Source: Ancistrus triradiatus (Eukaryota > Chordata > Actinopteri > Siluriformes > Loricariidae). From it: a DNA stretch of 64,000 bases. This document shows positions 36,997 through 48,360 of the stretch, piece after piece. The notes beneath the pieces were generated by a model that was not told the DNA's origin, made no database searches, and worked only from the letters and a program-made list of their open reading frames with translations. The number at the start of each line of letters is the position of its first letter. Position 1 is the first letter of the stretch. The stretch spans positions 1-64,000 of the forward strand of contig JAJAGP010000362.1 in the NCBI GenBank assembly GCA_025084515.1, given 5' to 3'. The position numbers and the translations under genes are program-made.

Positions 36997-39884
36997 TCAG
37001 AACTTTTCAATCAGTCTTTCAAACAAGAGAATCAATTTCTCTCTGTTCTTCTCATGTTGTGTGTCTAGACTGCACTCTGTGCTGTTTTTCCCTTGAATAT
37101 CAACTTTCAGATTCTCTCGGTCTCTCACGAGTGCTGCCTTGTCCCTTTCTAACGCTGCCCTGTCTTTCTCTAATCTGGCTCTGTCCTGTTCCAGAGATGC
37201 TCTGTCTCGGTCCACTGCAGCTCTGTCCTTCTCCAGTTGTGCACGATCTCTCTGGATCGCTACCTTCTCCCTGTCTGCCAGATCTTTCTCTCTTTCTAAG
37301 ACCAGTCTCTCGCTGTCCAGCTCTTCAAGCTCCTTCTCCATAATCTGACGCTCTTGGGCCAGTCTGGCTCGCTCGATGTCCATGTTTGAGAGACCTCCAG
37401 GGTTGTCTTCTCCCAGCAGCCTGTCTTGGCTGAGAATGCTCGATCCTGAGTCGGCGACTCGCGTTGTACCATCATCATCCACTAGCAGTTCTAAGACGTC
37501 ACCTCCAACTTTGACTTGGCATAGCCTCTTGCTGGCCCGAGGGCCAGAATCATCATCACCGTCCGATGTCATTTGGTGGTAATTACCATCAATAAACTCA
37601 TCTTTTAAGGCCTCGTCCAGAAGTTTAAACCATCTCCACTGAGAAGACCTTGACACTCCTTCCATACCAGGAGGAGGATATTTGATTTCCTTGAAATAAC
37701 AAAGACAGAAATCTGTCAAGATCATGTACTACATAGTTTGGTACACTAAAAATCACAGAACATCACATCAGCACAACCTACCTTGTATTTCAGCTTTAGG
37801 TTTTCCCATTTCTTGGCAATCTGTTCGACTGTTACCTTATCATCCAACCTCAACTCCCTAAGGATTGCACTGCAGAGAAGCACGAAAATGTCAGGATCAG
37901 AATTTAAAGATCAATGATACGGAATATATTGTGCATAGGTCAAGATATACTCATTGGCCACTTTCTTCAGTACACTTAGTTTCCACACTCATTGGTCATT
38001 TTATCAGTTCCAGTTACCATACAGGAACTGTATATTTACATTTATGTAAACTTTGCAGCCGCCCTTATCCAGGAAGACTTACAACTGATACTGTCTTACA
38101 ATTCAAGCAACTGTGGGTTAAGGGTCTTGCTCAAGGACCGAACAGTGGCAGCTTGGCAGAGGTAGGATTTGAACCCTGGGCTTTCTGGTCCATAGTACCT
38201 TAACCACTAGGCTACCACAGTACCACAGGTCTGCAATTACAGACTGTAGTCCATCTGTCTCTCTACATACTTTTAGTCACCTTTACTCTGTTCTCTAATG
38301 GTCAGGACCAACACAGAGCAGGTACTATTTATCTCAGCACTGCAGTGACACTGATGTGGCGGTGGTGTGTTAGTGTGTGTTGCGCTCATACAAGTGGATC
38401 AGACACAGCAGTGCTGCTGAAGTTTTTTAAAATCTCATTGTCACCACTGGACTGAGAATAGTCCACCAACCAAAAATATCCAGTCACCAGCTTCCTGTGA
38501 GCACTGATGAAGGATTATAGGATGACATTAACTGTGAAACAACGAATGAGCTACTGTCTCTGACTTTATATCTACAAGGTTGGTGTGTCTAATAGAATGT
38601 GCAGTGAACACAATGTTTAAAAATTCCACCAGCACTGCTGTCTGATCCACTCATACCAGCTCAACACTCACTAACACACAACCACCACATCAGAATGATC
38701 CACCACCCAAATAGTACCAGATCTGTGGGGGTCCTGACCATTACAGAAGAGTAAAGGTGAATAACAAAGTATGCAGAGAAACAGAGGGACTACAGTCTGT
38801 AATTTCAGAGCTACAAAATGCATCTATATGGTAAGTGGAGCTGATAAAATGGAGAATAAGGGTAGAAACAAGTTACTGCACCTAATAAAGTGGCTGGGGA
38901 GTGTATATCTTTCTGAATTTTATGCCATGAATGTGTGCCCTGCGATGGTTGGCACCCTGTCTAGGATTGGTCCTGCCTTGCGCCCTGTGCTGCCAGCTAG
39001 GCACCAGCTTTCGCAAGACCCTGACCAGGATTAAGCATATAAGAAAATGAGTTAATGAATGTGTGTAGTTAACTGATGCAAAATGGTCCTTGCCTATGAA
39101 TGCAGAGCAGATTTTCCTAGTTAGTTTAAACGTGATGTTATTTCACATATCCTGGCTACAGAAGCTTGAGATACCAGCATTGGTCAGCATCAAGTATTTT
39201 CCAGCACTAATATTGATGTTCTACTGAACATTTAATGTAAAATTAGTTCTTGTTATGCATTTTAATTATAGCAGGAATCCTTGTTAATTGCACCTGTATT
39301 AAAAGATGCACGAACAGGCTATCTATAGGAAACCAAGTCTAAAAACATTACAAATGATTAATAAACGAAGGTAAAATAAATGCAATGAATATTAATAATA
39401 CAAAGGTGTAATGAATGGAGAGGGCTGAGTGTGAATTCATACTGAATAAGCACAAACGTGCATTATTTGAACATGTTCAGCGTTTCACGTACAGCAGTGT
39501 TGTTCGAAACGATAACGGACACTTCTATACTTCTGCTTTTCTTATTTCTACAGACCAGATTAAACAAATAACACGGCAATTATACGATTTAATGGATGCA
39601 CTCTAAATTAAATTGCTGCATACATTACCCCCAAGCTGCTTTCGCTGCATTTCTCTTCCTGGTAAAGAGCACGGCGTTGGTGGTCCGGAGTCGGATCAGG
39701 TTTTTTATGTCTTCATCGGTCACTACATAGGACAAAAGAAACGGGCTAGTTAGCTAGCTAACCTAGGTCACTCGAATAAGTGCTAGTGGAAATACAAGTT
39801 GAACGAAGCCAAAATAAACAAACCGTAACGCATACCCATAATTCATGTATACTTACATTTATATGTAAATTCAGAGCTGGCCAT
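36997..39884 (-). CDS. Unnamed SANT/Myb-like domain protein with charged heptad-repeat helix, complete gene
   Basis: Four coding exons on the minus strand (39857-39884, 39629-39722, 37782-37869, 36997-37689), with consensus donors and acceptors, join in frame to 300 residues. Residues about 8-95 have the spaced tryptophans and basic/acidic helices of a SANT/Myb-like (trihelix-type) DNA-binding fold: Trp40, Trp62 in IAKKWENLKLKYKEI, and Trp88/Trp90 in SSQWRWFKLLDEAL. Residues 110-170 are an acidic linker. Residues 173-265 are an extended charged helix with repeating heptads of the form LEKDRAA/RDRASLE. A short C-terminal helix LLFERLIEKF closes the protein. The role is inferred as nuclear and DNA-binding; no ortholog name could be recalled. 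Intron 2 holds a V-SINE-like, a foldback and a DANA-like repeat. The gene looks intact. Confidence 0.82.
38037..38222 (-). repeat. V-SINE-like SINE
   Basis: Reverse copy in intron 2 of the SANT-like gene. It has the tail 'ttgcagccgcccttatccagg', a B-box region 'gatttgaaccctggg' and the head 'ccttaaccactaggctacca'. Confidence 0.85.
38235..38804. repeat. Foldback (palindromic) repeat, copy 2 (best ends)
   Basis: The 570-base copy is bounded by 'aattacagactgtag' on the left and its inverse 'ctacagtctgtaatt' on the right. The arms continue inward with 'tctctaatggtcagga' versus 'tcctgaccatta'. It follows the V-SINE-like copy directly. Confidence 0.85.
38926..39062 (+). repeat. DANA-like SINE, 3' part
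   Basis: 'gccctgcgatggttggcacc', 'cctgccttgcgccctgtgctg' and an 'aagaaaatgagttaatgaatg' tail. Confidence 0.7.
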
Positions 39885-40010
39885 TGTTTATCCTTGAATG
39901 TTTAATACTAAGAATAAGAAGACTAGAGCTAGGGCTCTTGAAAATAGTGTGCTTCGGCGGTCCGTAGTTTCTGTGTAACAAAATGGCGCCGACACTAACT
40001 CCTCCTTCAC
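39885..40010 (-). promoter_or_regulatory. SANT-like gene promoter/5'UTR with YY1-like motif
   Basis: This is GC-richer sequence just upstream of the start codon. AAAATGGCG at 39980-39988 (plus strand) matches the YY1 core, which often sits at or just after the start site of TATA-less vertebrate promoters. No TATA box was seen. Confidence 0.45.
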
Positions 40011-40543
40011 TACATCAAGTGCCCTAGCGCTTTAGCGTCAGCACTTGGTGCTCAAAACGTAGCATTCATTATTTAGTATTTAGTACATTTGAAATTGAGC
40101 GAGAGTGTGATGCCCTGTCATTTACTGGTGCCCTGCAAAGCGTGTATTATGCTATGAACGCAGTAAGATGGGTGGAAAAACACTAGTATTCCTTAAGTTG
40201 GTGCAAACATTTTTTGTTGCTGTTATTTTTCATATCAAACGCATCCATACACACGTACCTCACTCTGACAAAACAGCCTACGAAATGTTAAGTCAGACAC
40301 ACACACTTAGCTTACATATCTTCTTCTCAGTGTCTAAAAGCAGTTTAATAAGCTTGGTAATTAAGGCAGAACACAGCATATTCTTAAATATTACAGATGC
40401 ATGCAAATTACAGATTAAAGCAAGACAGGATCAATTGGGAGGGACTGGGCCTACTCTGAACTCTGCAGAGGCAAAGGTACATCCTGGACCGAGCACCAGT
40501 CCATCACAGGGTTTCAAAGACCCACCACCCGACCTTCAAGCTA

Positions 40544-40828
40544 CCCAGGAAAAAATGCACTGTGAAATTTGACAGTAGAACCATGAAGTGGCCAAATTAC
40601 CACCAAAATCCATAGTACAACTGTGAAATAATTCATGGTCATTTCATAGTCCACCAACTTTACAGTTGTACTATGAAATTTCACAGTAGAACCATGAAGT
40701 GGCCAAATTACCATCAAAAATTCATAGTAGCACTGTGAACTTCATGGTCAAACTATGAAAATTCACATTAAAACTGTCAAGCAATTCACAGTTTTACTAT
40801 GAACATTCACAGTTCATTTTTTCCTGGG
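40544..40828. mobile_element. 285-bp TA-flanked inverted-repeat element (MITE-like) with internal self-similarity
   Basis: Termini CCCAGGAAAAAATG...ACTGTGAA are repeated in inverse at the other end with about one mismatch in 25 bases, and TA flanks both sides. The inside is built from repeated variants of 'cacagtagaaccatgaagtg' and 'ttcatagtacaactgtgaa' in both orientations. There is no coding capacity. The size, TIRs and TA duplication fit a Tc1/mariner-superfamily MITE; the family is not recognised. Confidence 0.8.
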
Positions 40829-42205
40829 TAGATTCAGAATTCTAACCCAGACCCTCAATTACTGCTGAAACTTCCAGAAGCTGGCTTTCACCAGCAACCC
40901 ACCGGAGATTCGTATAGTTAATAAAAAAAATCCAAACTCCTTTCAAATAATTTAATTTGGGACAAACTGTCCTGTCCTAAAATGTGTGCTATTGTTTGGA
41001 ACAGCAGTTGAAACACAATAGTCACCCACAAACTCTAGTTGAACTGCACTGCCAGCCAAAAGACTGAGATAAACTGGAACTCGATTTCATGATATTTAAA
41101 TCCTATAGTCAGCATTGGTAATGCTACTAAGGTGAGAAAAGAAAGATGTTTGTGAAGAAATTATATCTGGAACCAATTTTTTTGTGTATCGACTTTCCTT
41201 AAAATTATGCATCAGAGGAAGAGGTGGTCTGTGCATGACTTCATTGGTTTCGTTAATGTCTTGGCTGTTTCTTCGCTAGCTGAAATACAAATGTCAGTGC
41301 TATTTATAACGTGTGATCACATGTCAAGTGGTGCCGACAACACTGATTTCAGAGAAAGGAAATCTTGTGAATCTCATGGTGTATAAATTATTTTTTATAT
41401 TTTAAGTAATTTAGCTAACATACTTTTCTAAAGCAATGATACATTTTGATAAATTATGATTTATGTTAAGCACACTTATGAACTTTTAGTATTAGTCATA
41501 CTGCTTCAGACAGTATTGTATTGCACTGTATGTTTTCTCTCTCTTGTTCCTATTTATTCTGTCATGCACCAGTAAACCAAGACAAATTAATTGTTTGTGA
41601 AAACATACTTGGCAATAAATTTGTTTTTGATTCTGATTCTGATCTAAAATGTAATGCATAGCCTTTGATGTCATGCATAATCCACATGCTGTAAAACTAA
41701 TTTTGTATTTTAAATAAATACATCTGAGTTGCACACACACTGAACTTAAAATATTCTTTCTAATCTAACACAGACTGTTTTTCTTAGTAATCAAATGTAA
41801 TCAATTTTACTCCCTTATCATAAGCTCACCCCTGAGGTGTCATGGTCTGAAGATTATAACATAATTTGACACATGGGAACAACAGCGTCTTTTTTTTTTA
41901 TTCGTTTTTCAAATACATTTTATTATAGATAAATTATTAAATACAAACCCTGCATAATTATTCTTTCTTTTCCAATTTACCATACACCATACAAACCTTC
42001 AGTTGTGATTTTACCTGTTGTTTTCCATATATGATTTACAACTGTATATATTATAATACAATATATGATTTCAAAGGTTGGTTGAAACTTAAAACATCCC
42101 TATATCACATTTTTTCAAGTTAATTTTAAGATCTAAACCTATATTCTTAAATCATGGCCACATAATCACAATAACTTTTAAAGTCCACAGTGCACAGAGT
42201 GGATT

Positions 42206-43996
42206 TTACAAAACAAGTCAAGTCAAGTCAAGTCAAGTCAGATTGATTTATATAGCGCTTTTTACAATGGAGCATTGTCTCAAAGCAACTTTACAAGTTT
42301 AGATTATCTCCTAATAACTACGTCCAATGCCAAAATTGAGCAAGCCTAGGGCGACAGTGGCAAGGAAAAACTCCCTAGTTCTAGGAAGAGAAACCTTGGG
42401 AGGACGAAGACTCAAAAAGGGGACCCAACCTCCTTGGGCGGCGTAGATGCGAATCTAAATCTAAGAGCGAAACCTAAAGTCATGGAGTCAAAGTTTGAAT
42501 AGAATGTGAAGTATGCCCCACATCGACATTAAAGTGGCGGGGGGGTATGATGATAAATCTAAGAGCAAAACTACAGTCATGGAGTCAAAGTTCGAATAAA
42601 AAGTGGAAGTATGCACATCGATATTAAGTGGCCCGGGTTATAGTAGGTATGATGATAAATCTAAGAGCGAAACTAAAGTCATGGAGTCATGGTCGAATAA
42701 AATGTGAAATTATGCACAGTGGAGCTCCATCAGATGAACATCATGTGTGGGGCCGGAACTGCCGGCCGGAACACAGCTCGGAGAAAAGAAAACAGAAAAT
42801 GTAATTAGTTATTGATTAAGAGCACAGTGTTTATTAACAATCACTGATGCCATGTCAATCACTGATGCCAAGTAGGTAGCATGAGGACCCCGGCAGCATT
42901 AGCTATAGCAGCATAGCTAGAAAGCTAGAAAGAGGAAGAACTGGTAGGAAACACAGCCAAGAGGGATCACATGAGACATTGGCAACCCCACGAGCGGCAG
43001 AAGACAGCAACCCAACGTCTCTGATCACCATAAGACATATGTGACTATGAACCCCCAGCTCTGCCCTTATTCTAAGGCAAGGATGCATGAGTCAAGATCA
43101 CGAGGACCGAAAGCCCAGTTCAGCCAGGACCGCCCCACTCGACACTCCCGGCAAGCGGACAAGGCAGGCAGGCCAGAGACATGACTCCAGACTCCGGCCC
43201 CAGCAACCCAAGCCATGCAAACCTGGTCTAAATCTAGTGAAAAGCCTGCGTAAATTAGTATGTCTTTAGCCTAGACTTAAAACTTTGGAGGGTTGTCTGA
43301 ATCTCGAACGAAAGTGGGAAGTTTATTCCATAGGGGGCCATGTATGAGAAAGCCTTTCCTCCCTGCTGCTGTGACTTTTTTAATTCTAGGAACTAAAAGA
43401 AGTCCTGCCACCCTGCGAACGAAGTAGACGAGTTGGATTGTAAAACTCTTAAGAGGTCACTCAGATTAATGTGGGGCCAGGCCATGTAGAGCTTTATAAG
43501 TTATAAGAAGTATTTTGTAATCAATGCGGAATTTGACTGGGAACCAGTGCAGTGATGATAGAACAGGAGTGAAATATGATCAAATTTTCTAGTTCGAGTT
43601 AGCACCCTCGGGCAGCTGCATTCTGGAACTAACTGAAGTTTATTTATAGAGACTTACTCTAGAGCATCCAGTAAGTAAGGCGTTTACAGTAATCCAACCT
43701 TGAGGTTATAAACGCATGAACAAAGTTTTTCTGCATCATTAAAAGAGAGGATATTTCTAAGTTTTAGCGATATTATTACGTAATTGAAAGAAAGCAATTC
43801 GAGTGCTGCTGCTAATGTGCGCATCAAAAAGGAGAGATAAGTTTTTTACAGACGGACGGGGCAATACTGGACAGCCATCTAGATTTAGGATAGATGTAGC
43901 TAACCTGTCTCTCACAGCCTTGGGTCCCACTAATAGCACCTCAGTTTTATCTGAGTTAAGTAAGAGAAAATTAAATAACATCCATTTTTCCATTTT
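42206..43996 (-). mobile_element. L2/Rex-like LINE, 3' part
   Basis: Minus-strand reading at 43757-43993 gives WMLFNFLLLNSDKTEVLLVG..., a segment characteristic of reverse transcriptases of teleost L2/Rex-type LINEs downstream of the catalytic box. Further down there are frameshifted pieces of the C-terminus (AGLLLVPRIKK and FLIHGPLWNKLP-type). A long 3'UTR follows with 'tttatatagcgctttttacaatgg', ending in a tail of AAGTC units as read on the plus strand (42217-42240). It is 5'-truncated and dead. Confidence 0.8.
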
Positions 43997-44585
43997 TCAA
44001 CTGCCCTATGGCACCTATCCCAAAGCTGTAAGCCAAATCACATCTTGTGTTTATCCTGATACTCTTTTGCAATTTTAAACATTATTTTGAGTTGCCAAGT
44101 CATGCATGCAATCTGTAATATGATGCATGTGCTTTGGTTCAATACCAAGCTACTTGCACTTCAGAATCACATTTCACATATTCTGGACCTTAGGTTATGA
44201 TGAAAACTGTAACAATTAAATAAGTATGGCATGTACCTCTGACGTTTGTTCGTGTATCAGACACAGCAGAATCACTGGGCTACCATTCAGATATTTCCAG
44301 TTAACATCATATATTGCTCAAATACTAGCAAACACTGTCAGGTAAAGTCTACATCAAGAGCGCACAGTGTGTAAAATGCCATGCAACAATGTCAACGCTT
44401 GAAACACTCAATCAGATACACCAAGCGTCACCGTCATGCTGAAACCACAAATAATATTCGCTCTGTGGTCACATTTAGGTGCTGTTACACAAATGGACGG
44501 ATAAAAAGTTGCTGATAAACTGTGCATACATTTACACGCAATCAGAACGCATGACTTAGGTGTAGACGCAGTCACAAACATTTCA

Positions 44586-44600
44586 CCAGCAGATGGCAGT
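44586..44600 (+). promoter_or_regulatory. CTCF-like motif (plus orientation)
   Basis: CCAGCAGATGGCAGT fits the CTCF core CCASYAGRKGGCRS at all positions. It lies in unique-looking sequence between the SANT-like gene and atp2b. Confidence 0.5.
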
Positions 44601-44646
44601 CGTGTGCAGACTTTCGCTGTGGTCAAATAATTATTTTAGCAAATTT

Positions 44647-44667
44647 GTGTTTGTTTGTTTGTTTGTT
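44647..44667. repeat. (GTTT)n microsatellite
   Basis: Five GTTT/TTTG tetranucleotide units, 50 bases right of the CTCF-like motif. Confidence 0.85.
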
Positions 44668-45431
44668 AAACGTCACATCAGTATCAATGCATATACGTTA
44701 CAGGAGCTAGGTTATATTGTTAGTAGTCTGACAGATTCATAATTTTCACATTCATACAAATTTATAATTTAGCGCGATTACTTCAACACTTGAGGAAACA
44801 CGATCATTTTTAGCAACAATGTTACTTGCCAATTCTCTTTACCAATTTACTTTTTTTCCTGAGAAATTCAACTTTTCCCGACTCATGTTACAATCTTATT
44901 TAAAATGTATTGCACTTTATTTGGAACACTATAGCAACAATGGGTTGAGCTTCCCTGTTGTAGCCCAACAAGCCCATCAAGCTCAGATGTATTGTACATT
45001 CTGCGATGCTTTTCTACTCACAACAATTTTAGAGTGGTTATCTGAGTTACAATAGTCTTTCTGTCACCTCAAACCAAGGTAGCCATTCTCCACTGACCTC
45101 CCTCATCAAAGAGACATTTCCATCTGCTAACCACTGAATGTTATTTGTTGACTCCACCATTCTGAATAAACTCTAGAGAATGTTGTGAATGAAAATCCCA
45201 TCAGATGAACCATTACATAAATACTCAAGCCAGACCATTTGGCACCACCAATCGTATCAGAGTCAAAAACACAGCGTTCACATTATTGATATGAACATTA
45301 CATGAGACTGCTGGTTAACGTCTTGTGCGCGATTGAGTGATTAGATACAGGTATAGGGTGTTCCTAATAAGGCACCCACTGATTTTATACAGTATATTAC
45401 AGGTAAGTAACATTATATATTATAATATATT

Positions 45432-45768
45432 CTCTACATACTTTAGTAGACCTGTTTACTCTGTTCTATAAGGCCAGGACTGCCATAAGATTACCACAGA
45501 TGAAGTAGTATTTACCAGATACTATACTGTGTGTTGTGGTGGTATGAGTGGATCAGACACAGCAGTGCTGCAGGAGTTTTTAAACACTTCTGTATTACAG
45601 CTGGACTGAAAATAGTCCACCTACCAAAAATGTCCAGCCACCAGCGACCTGTAGACAGCATCCTGTGAGCACTGATGAAGGGTAAGAGGATGACTAACAG
45701 AAACTGTGCAACAACAAATGAATTATGGTCTCTGACTTTAGGTGACAAGGTGGAACAATATATATATA
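45432..45768. repeat. Foldback repeat, copy 3, truncated
   Basis: The left arm (tctacatactttagtagacc...ggccagga) and centre match the copies at 31.4 and 38.2 kb. The right arm is absent: the sequence passes at a TA-rich stretch into a Tc1 family-1 element. Confidence 0.75.
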
Positions 45769-47131
45769 GCAAGATTTCTGGCTCTCACAGACCTGTAACT
45801 TCTTCTTTAAGAAGCTCTTCTGTCCTCCACTCCTTACCTGTACTAATGGTACCTGTTTGACCTCGTTATCTGTATAATAGACACCTGTCCTCAGCCTCAA
45901 ACAGTAAAACTCCAAACTCAACCATGGCCAAGACCAAAGAGCTGTCGAAGGACACCAGGAAGAAAATTGTAGATCTTCACCAGGCTGGGAAGAGTGAATC
46001 TACAATAGGTAAGCACTTGGTGTGAATAAATCAACTGTGGGAGCAATTGTAAGAAAATGGAAGACATCAAGTCCATTGATAATCTCACTCAATCTGGGGC
46101 CCCATGCAAGGTCTCATCCCGTGGGGTCAAAATGATCATAAGAATGGTGAGCAAAAATCCCAGACCTACACGGAGGGACCTGATGAATGACCTGCAGAGA
46201 GCTTGGACCAAAGTAACAAAGGCTACCATCAGTAACACACTATGCCGAGAGGGACTCAGATCCTCCAGTGCCAGGCGTGCCCCCCCTGCTTAAGCCAGTA
46301 CATATCCAGTCCTGTCTGAAGTTTGCCAGAGAGCATATGGATGATCCAGAAGAAGATTGGGAGAATATCATGTGGTCAGATGAAACCAAAATTGAACCTT
46401 TTGGTAAAAACCTTTTGGTGTTTGGAGAAAAAAGAATCCTGAGTTGCATCCCAAGAAGACCATACCTACTATGAAACATGGGGGTGGAAACTTCATGCTT
46501 TGAGGCTGTTTTTCTGCAAAGGGGACAGGACGACTGATCCGTGTTAAGGGAAGAATGAACGGGGCCATGTATTGTGAGATTTTAAGCCAAAACCTCCTTC
46601 CATCAGTGAGAGCATTGAAGATGGAACATGGCTGGGTCTTCCAGCATGACAACGATCCCAAACACACCTCTTGGGCAACGAAGGAGTGGCTCTGTAAAAA
46701 GCATTTCAAGGTCCTGGAGTGGCCTAGCCAGTCTCCAGACCTCAACCCCATAGAAACTTGTTGGAGGGAGTTGAAAGTCCATGTTGCCCAGCGACAGCCC
46801 CAAAACATCAGTGCTCTAGAGGAGATCTGCATGGAGGAATGGGCCAAAATACCAGCTACAGTGTGTGCAAACCTGGTGAAGACTTATCAGAAACGTTTGA
46901 CCTCTGTCATTGCCAACGAAGGTGATGTTACAAAGTATTGAGTTGTTATTGACCAAATACTTATTTTCCACCATAATTTACAATTATTTTTTTTTTTAAT
47001 CCTACAAGGTGATTTCCTGGATTTTTTTTTCTCATTGTGAAGCTATGATGAAAATTACAGACCTCCTTCATCTTTTTAAGTAGGAGAACTTGCACAATCA
47101 GTGGCTGACTAAATACTTTTTTGCCCCACTG
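45769..47131 (+). mobile_element. Tc1-like transposon, family 1, longest copy
   Basis: The plus-strand transposase begins ATGGCCAAGACCAAAGAG at 45924 and can be followed to the stop at 46941 through three frames: HTH part, a 46057-46293 piece (NLTQSGAPCKVSSRGVKMII), a 46268-46474 piece with MWSDETKIEPFG (first catalytic Asp), and a 46555-46941 piece with FQHDNDPKHTSW (second Asp) and SPDLNPIETCWREL (Glu). All three DDE motifs are visible, but frameshifts make it a pseudogene. The right terminus is TTGCCCCACTG. The left terminal repeat is lacking. Confidence 0.92.
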
Positions 47132-48119
47132 TGTATAAATATATACATAGAACTTTACAGAACAAATTAAAGGAGATGTTCTGCTGGGACCTGGGTCCTG
47201 GTATTCATGTCAATGTTACTTTGACACATACCCCTTAATTACCACCTAAATACAGTCACCTCTTTCAACAGGATAAAGTTATTTGATTATGAAAATGCAT
47301 ATTTTGATGCTACATGCTGTTAGACCCTGTCTAAATTTTGCGTTTCCACTTAATATTTGAATCAGTGCCTAACACTGGACCAGCAACTTCATGTGCTGGT
47401 TGCAGATTTCATTTGAAAAAAAATGGTTGCTGCAAACATCACAACTTTACACCATTTCTTTACATTTCTTTACATTTCTTTATACGTTATTTTCCCTCAG
47501 CACAGTCAAATAAAAACAAAATACAGATGACTAAGTGCAGTAATATTTTATTATTTCACAGAAACCCCGGAGCGGTCCTGATGCTCTGTGATCCAAAATG
47601 TGTGTCTTGCTCTAATCTGACTCTGGGTATCCTTGTACTGTAGTGTGTTGTTGCGCTTCTCTACATGTCCTTGTTATGCTATGTGGATCTATGTTTGTTA
47701 TTTTCTGCTGTGTGTTCTGTGTATGAGCATCTGTGCATGTCGGTGCATGTTAATGGAAATTTTTCCATTTCACACCATATGGTTACACACAAGGACACAT
47801 GCGTATGGGTGTGACTGACGCTTGACATCATCACACATTGTCACCATGGTGAGGAGCTGCTGGAGGTTGAGGATTGAAACTGAGAAGTCACTTGTCCTTG
47901 TTCTTTCTAAAAGGGTGTAAAGAAGAGCATGTGTGGGATATATGTATCTGGAATAGATAAATGATCTGACAAAGCTTAAAGGACAATTGAGCTTTATGCA
48001 ATGTTCTAGGATCAGTACTACACATTTGTAGTTCTTTTAGAAATTTGACCTTCCTCTTGACAGGTTTGTAGCAAATCAGAATGTACCAGCACCAGAGGGT
48101 GGCTTAAAGGGGGCTTGAG

Positions 48120-48360
48120 GCTCATGGATGGAGTGGAGAACCCATGGCGTCGGAGGCAGAGGTGAGCAATGTCTGAAGCCCTGTAGCTCGCAGAGTGAGG
48201 ATCAGAGTCAGCAGCTGAGCCGTGGCCACGCTGCTGCCGAGAGGATCGGCAGCACTATTTATAGCTAATCCTGTTTAAGCGAGGTCGTGCTCTCTACCGT
48301 CCCTGAGACAGAGCAGTGGAGTTAAGCACATGGCATGCCAGTGTGTTAGACAGAACAGTG
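48120..48360. promoter_or_regulatory. GC-richer candidate cis-regulatory patch with MEF2 and E-box motifs
   Basis: This block is clearly GC-richer than its surroundings and matches none of the repeats. It holds a perfect MEF2-type CTATTTATAG (48255-48264), an E-box CAGCTG (48212-48217), a TAATCC, and a CACATG further right. It lies about 2.4 kb upstream of the atp2b promoter. Function is inferred only. Confidence 0.3.

Noticed and set aside
37690..37725. MILTDFCLCYF start for the SANT-like protein
   Set aside because: These bases are intronic, ahead of the TTATTTCAAG acceptor; the upstream exons join in frame and supply the rest of the SANT-like domain.
39415..39606. Plus-strand 63-residue frame with fairly protein-like composition
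   Set aside because: Single short frame inside an intron of the SANT-like gene, on the opposite strand, without splice or family evidence.
39983..40000. ATG within AAAATGGCG as a plus-strand gene start
   Set aside because: The reading frame is not sustained; the motif is better explained as a YY1-type promoter element.
43757..43993. Independent minus-strand gene
   Set aside because: The LNSDKTEVLLVG stretch is a LINE reverse-transcriptase segment and is followed by the LINE 3' end.
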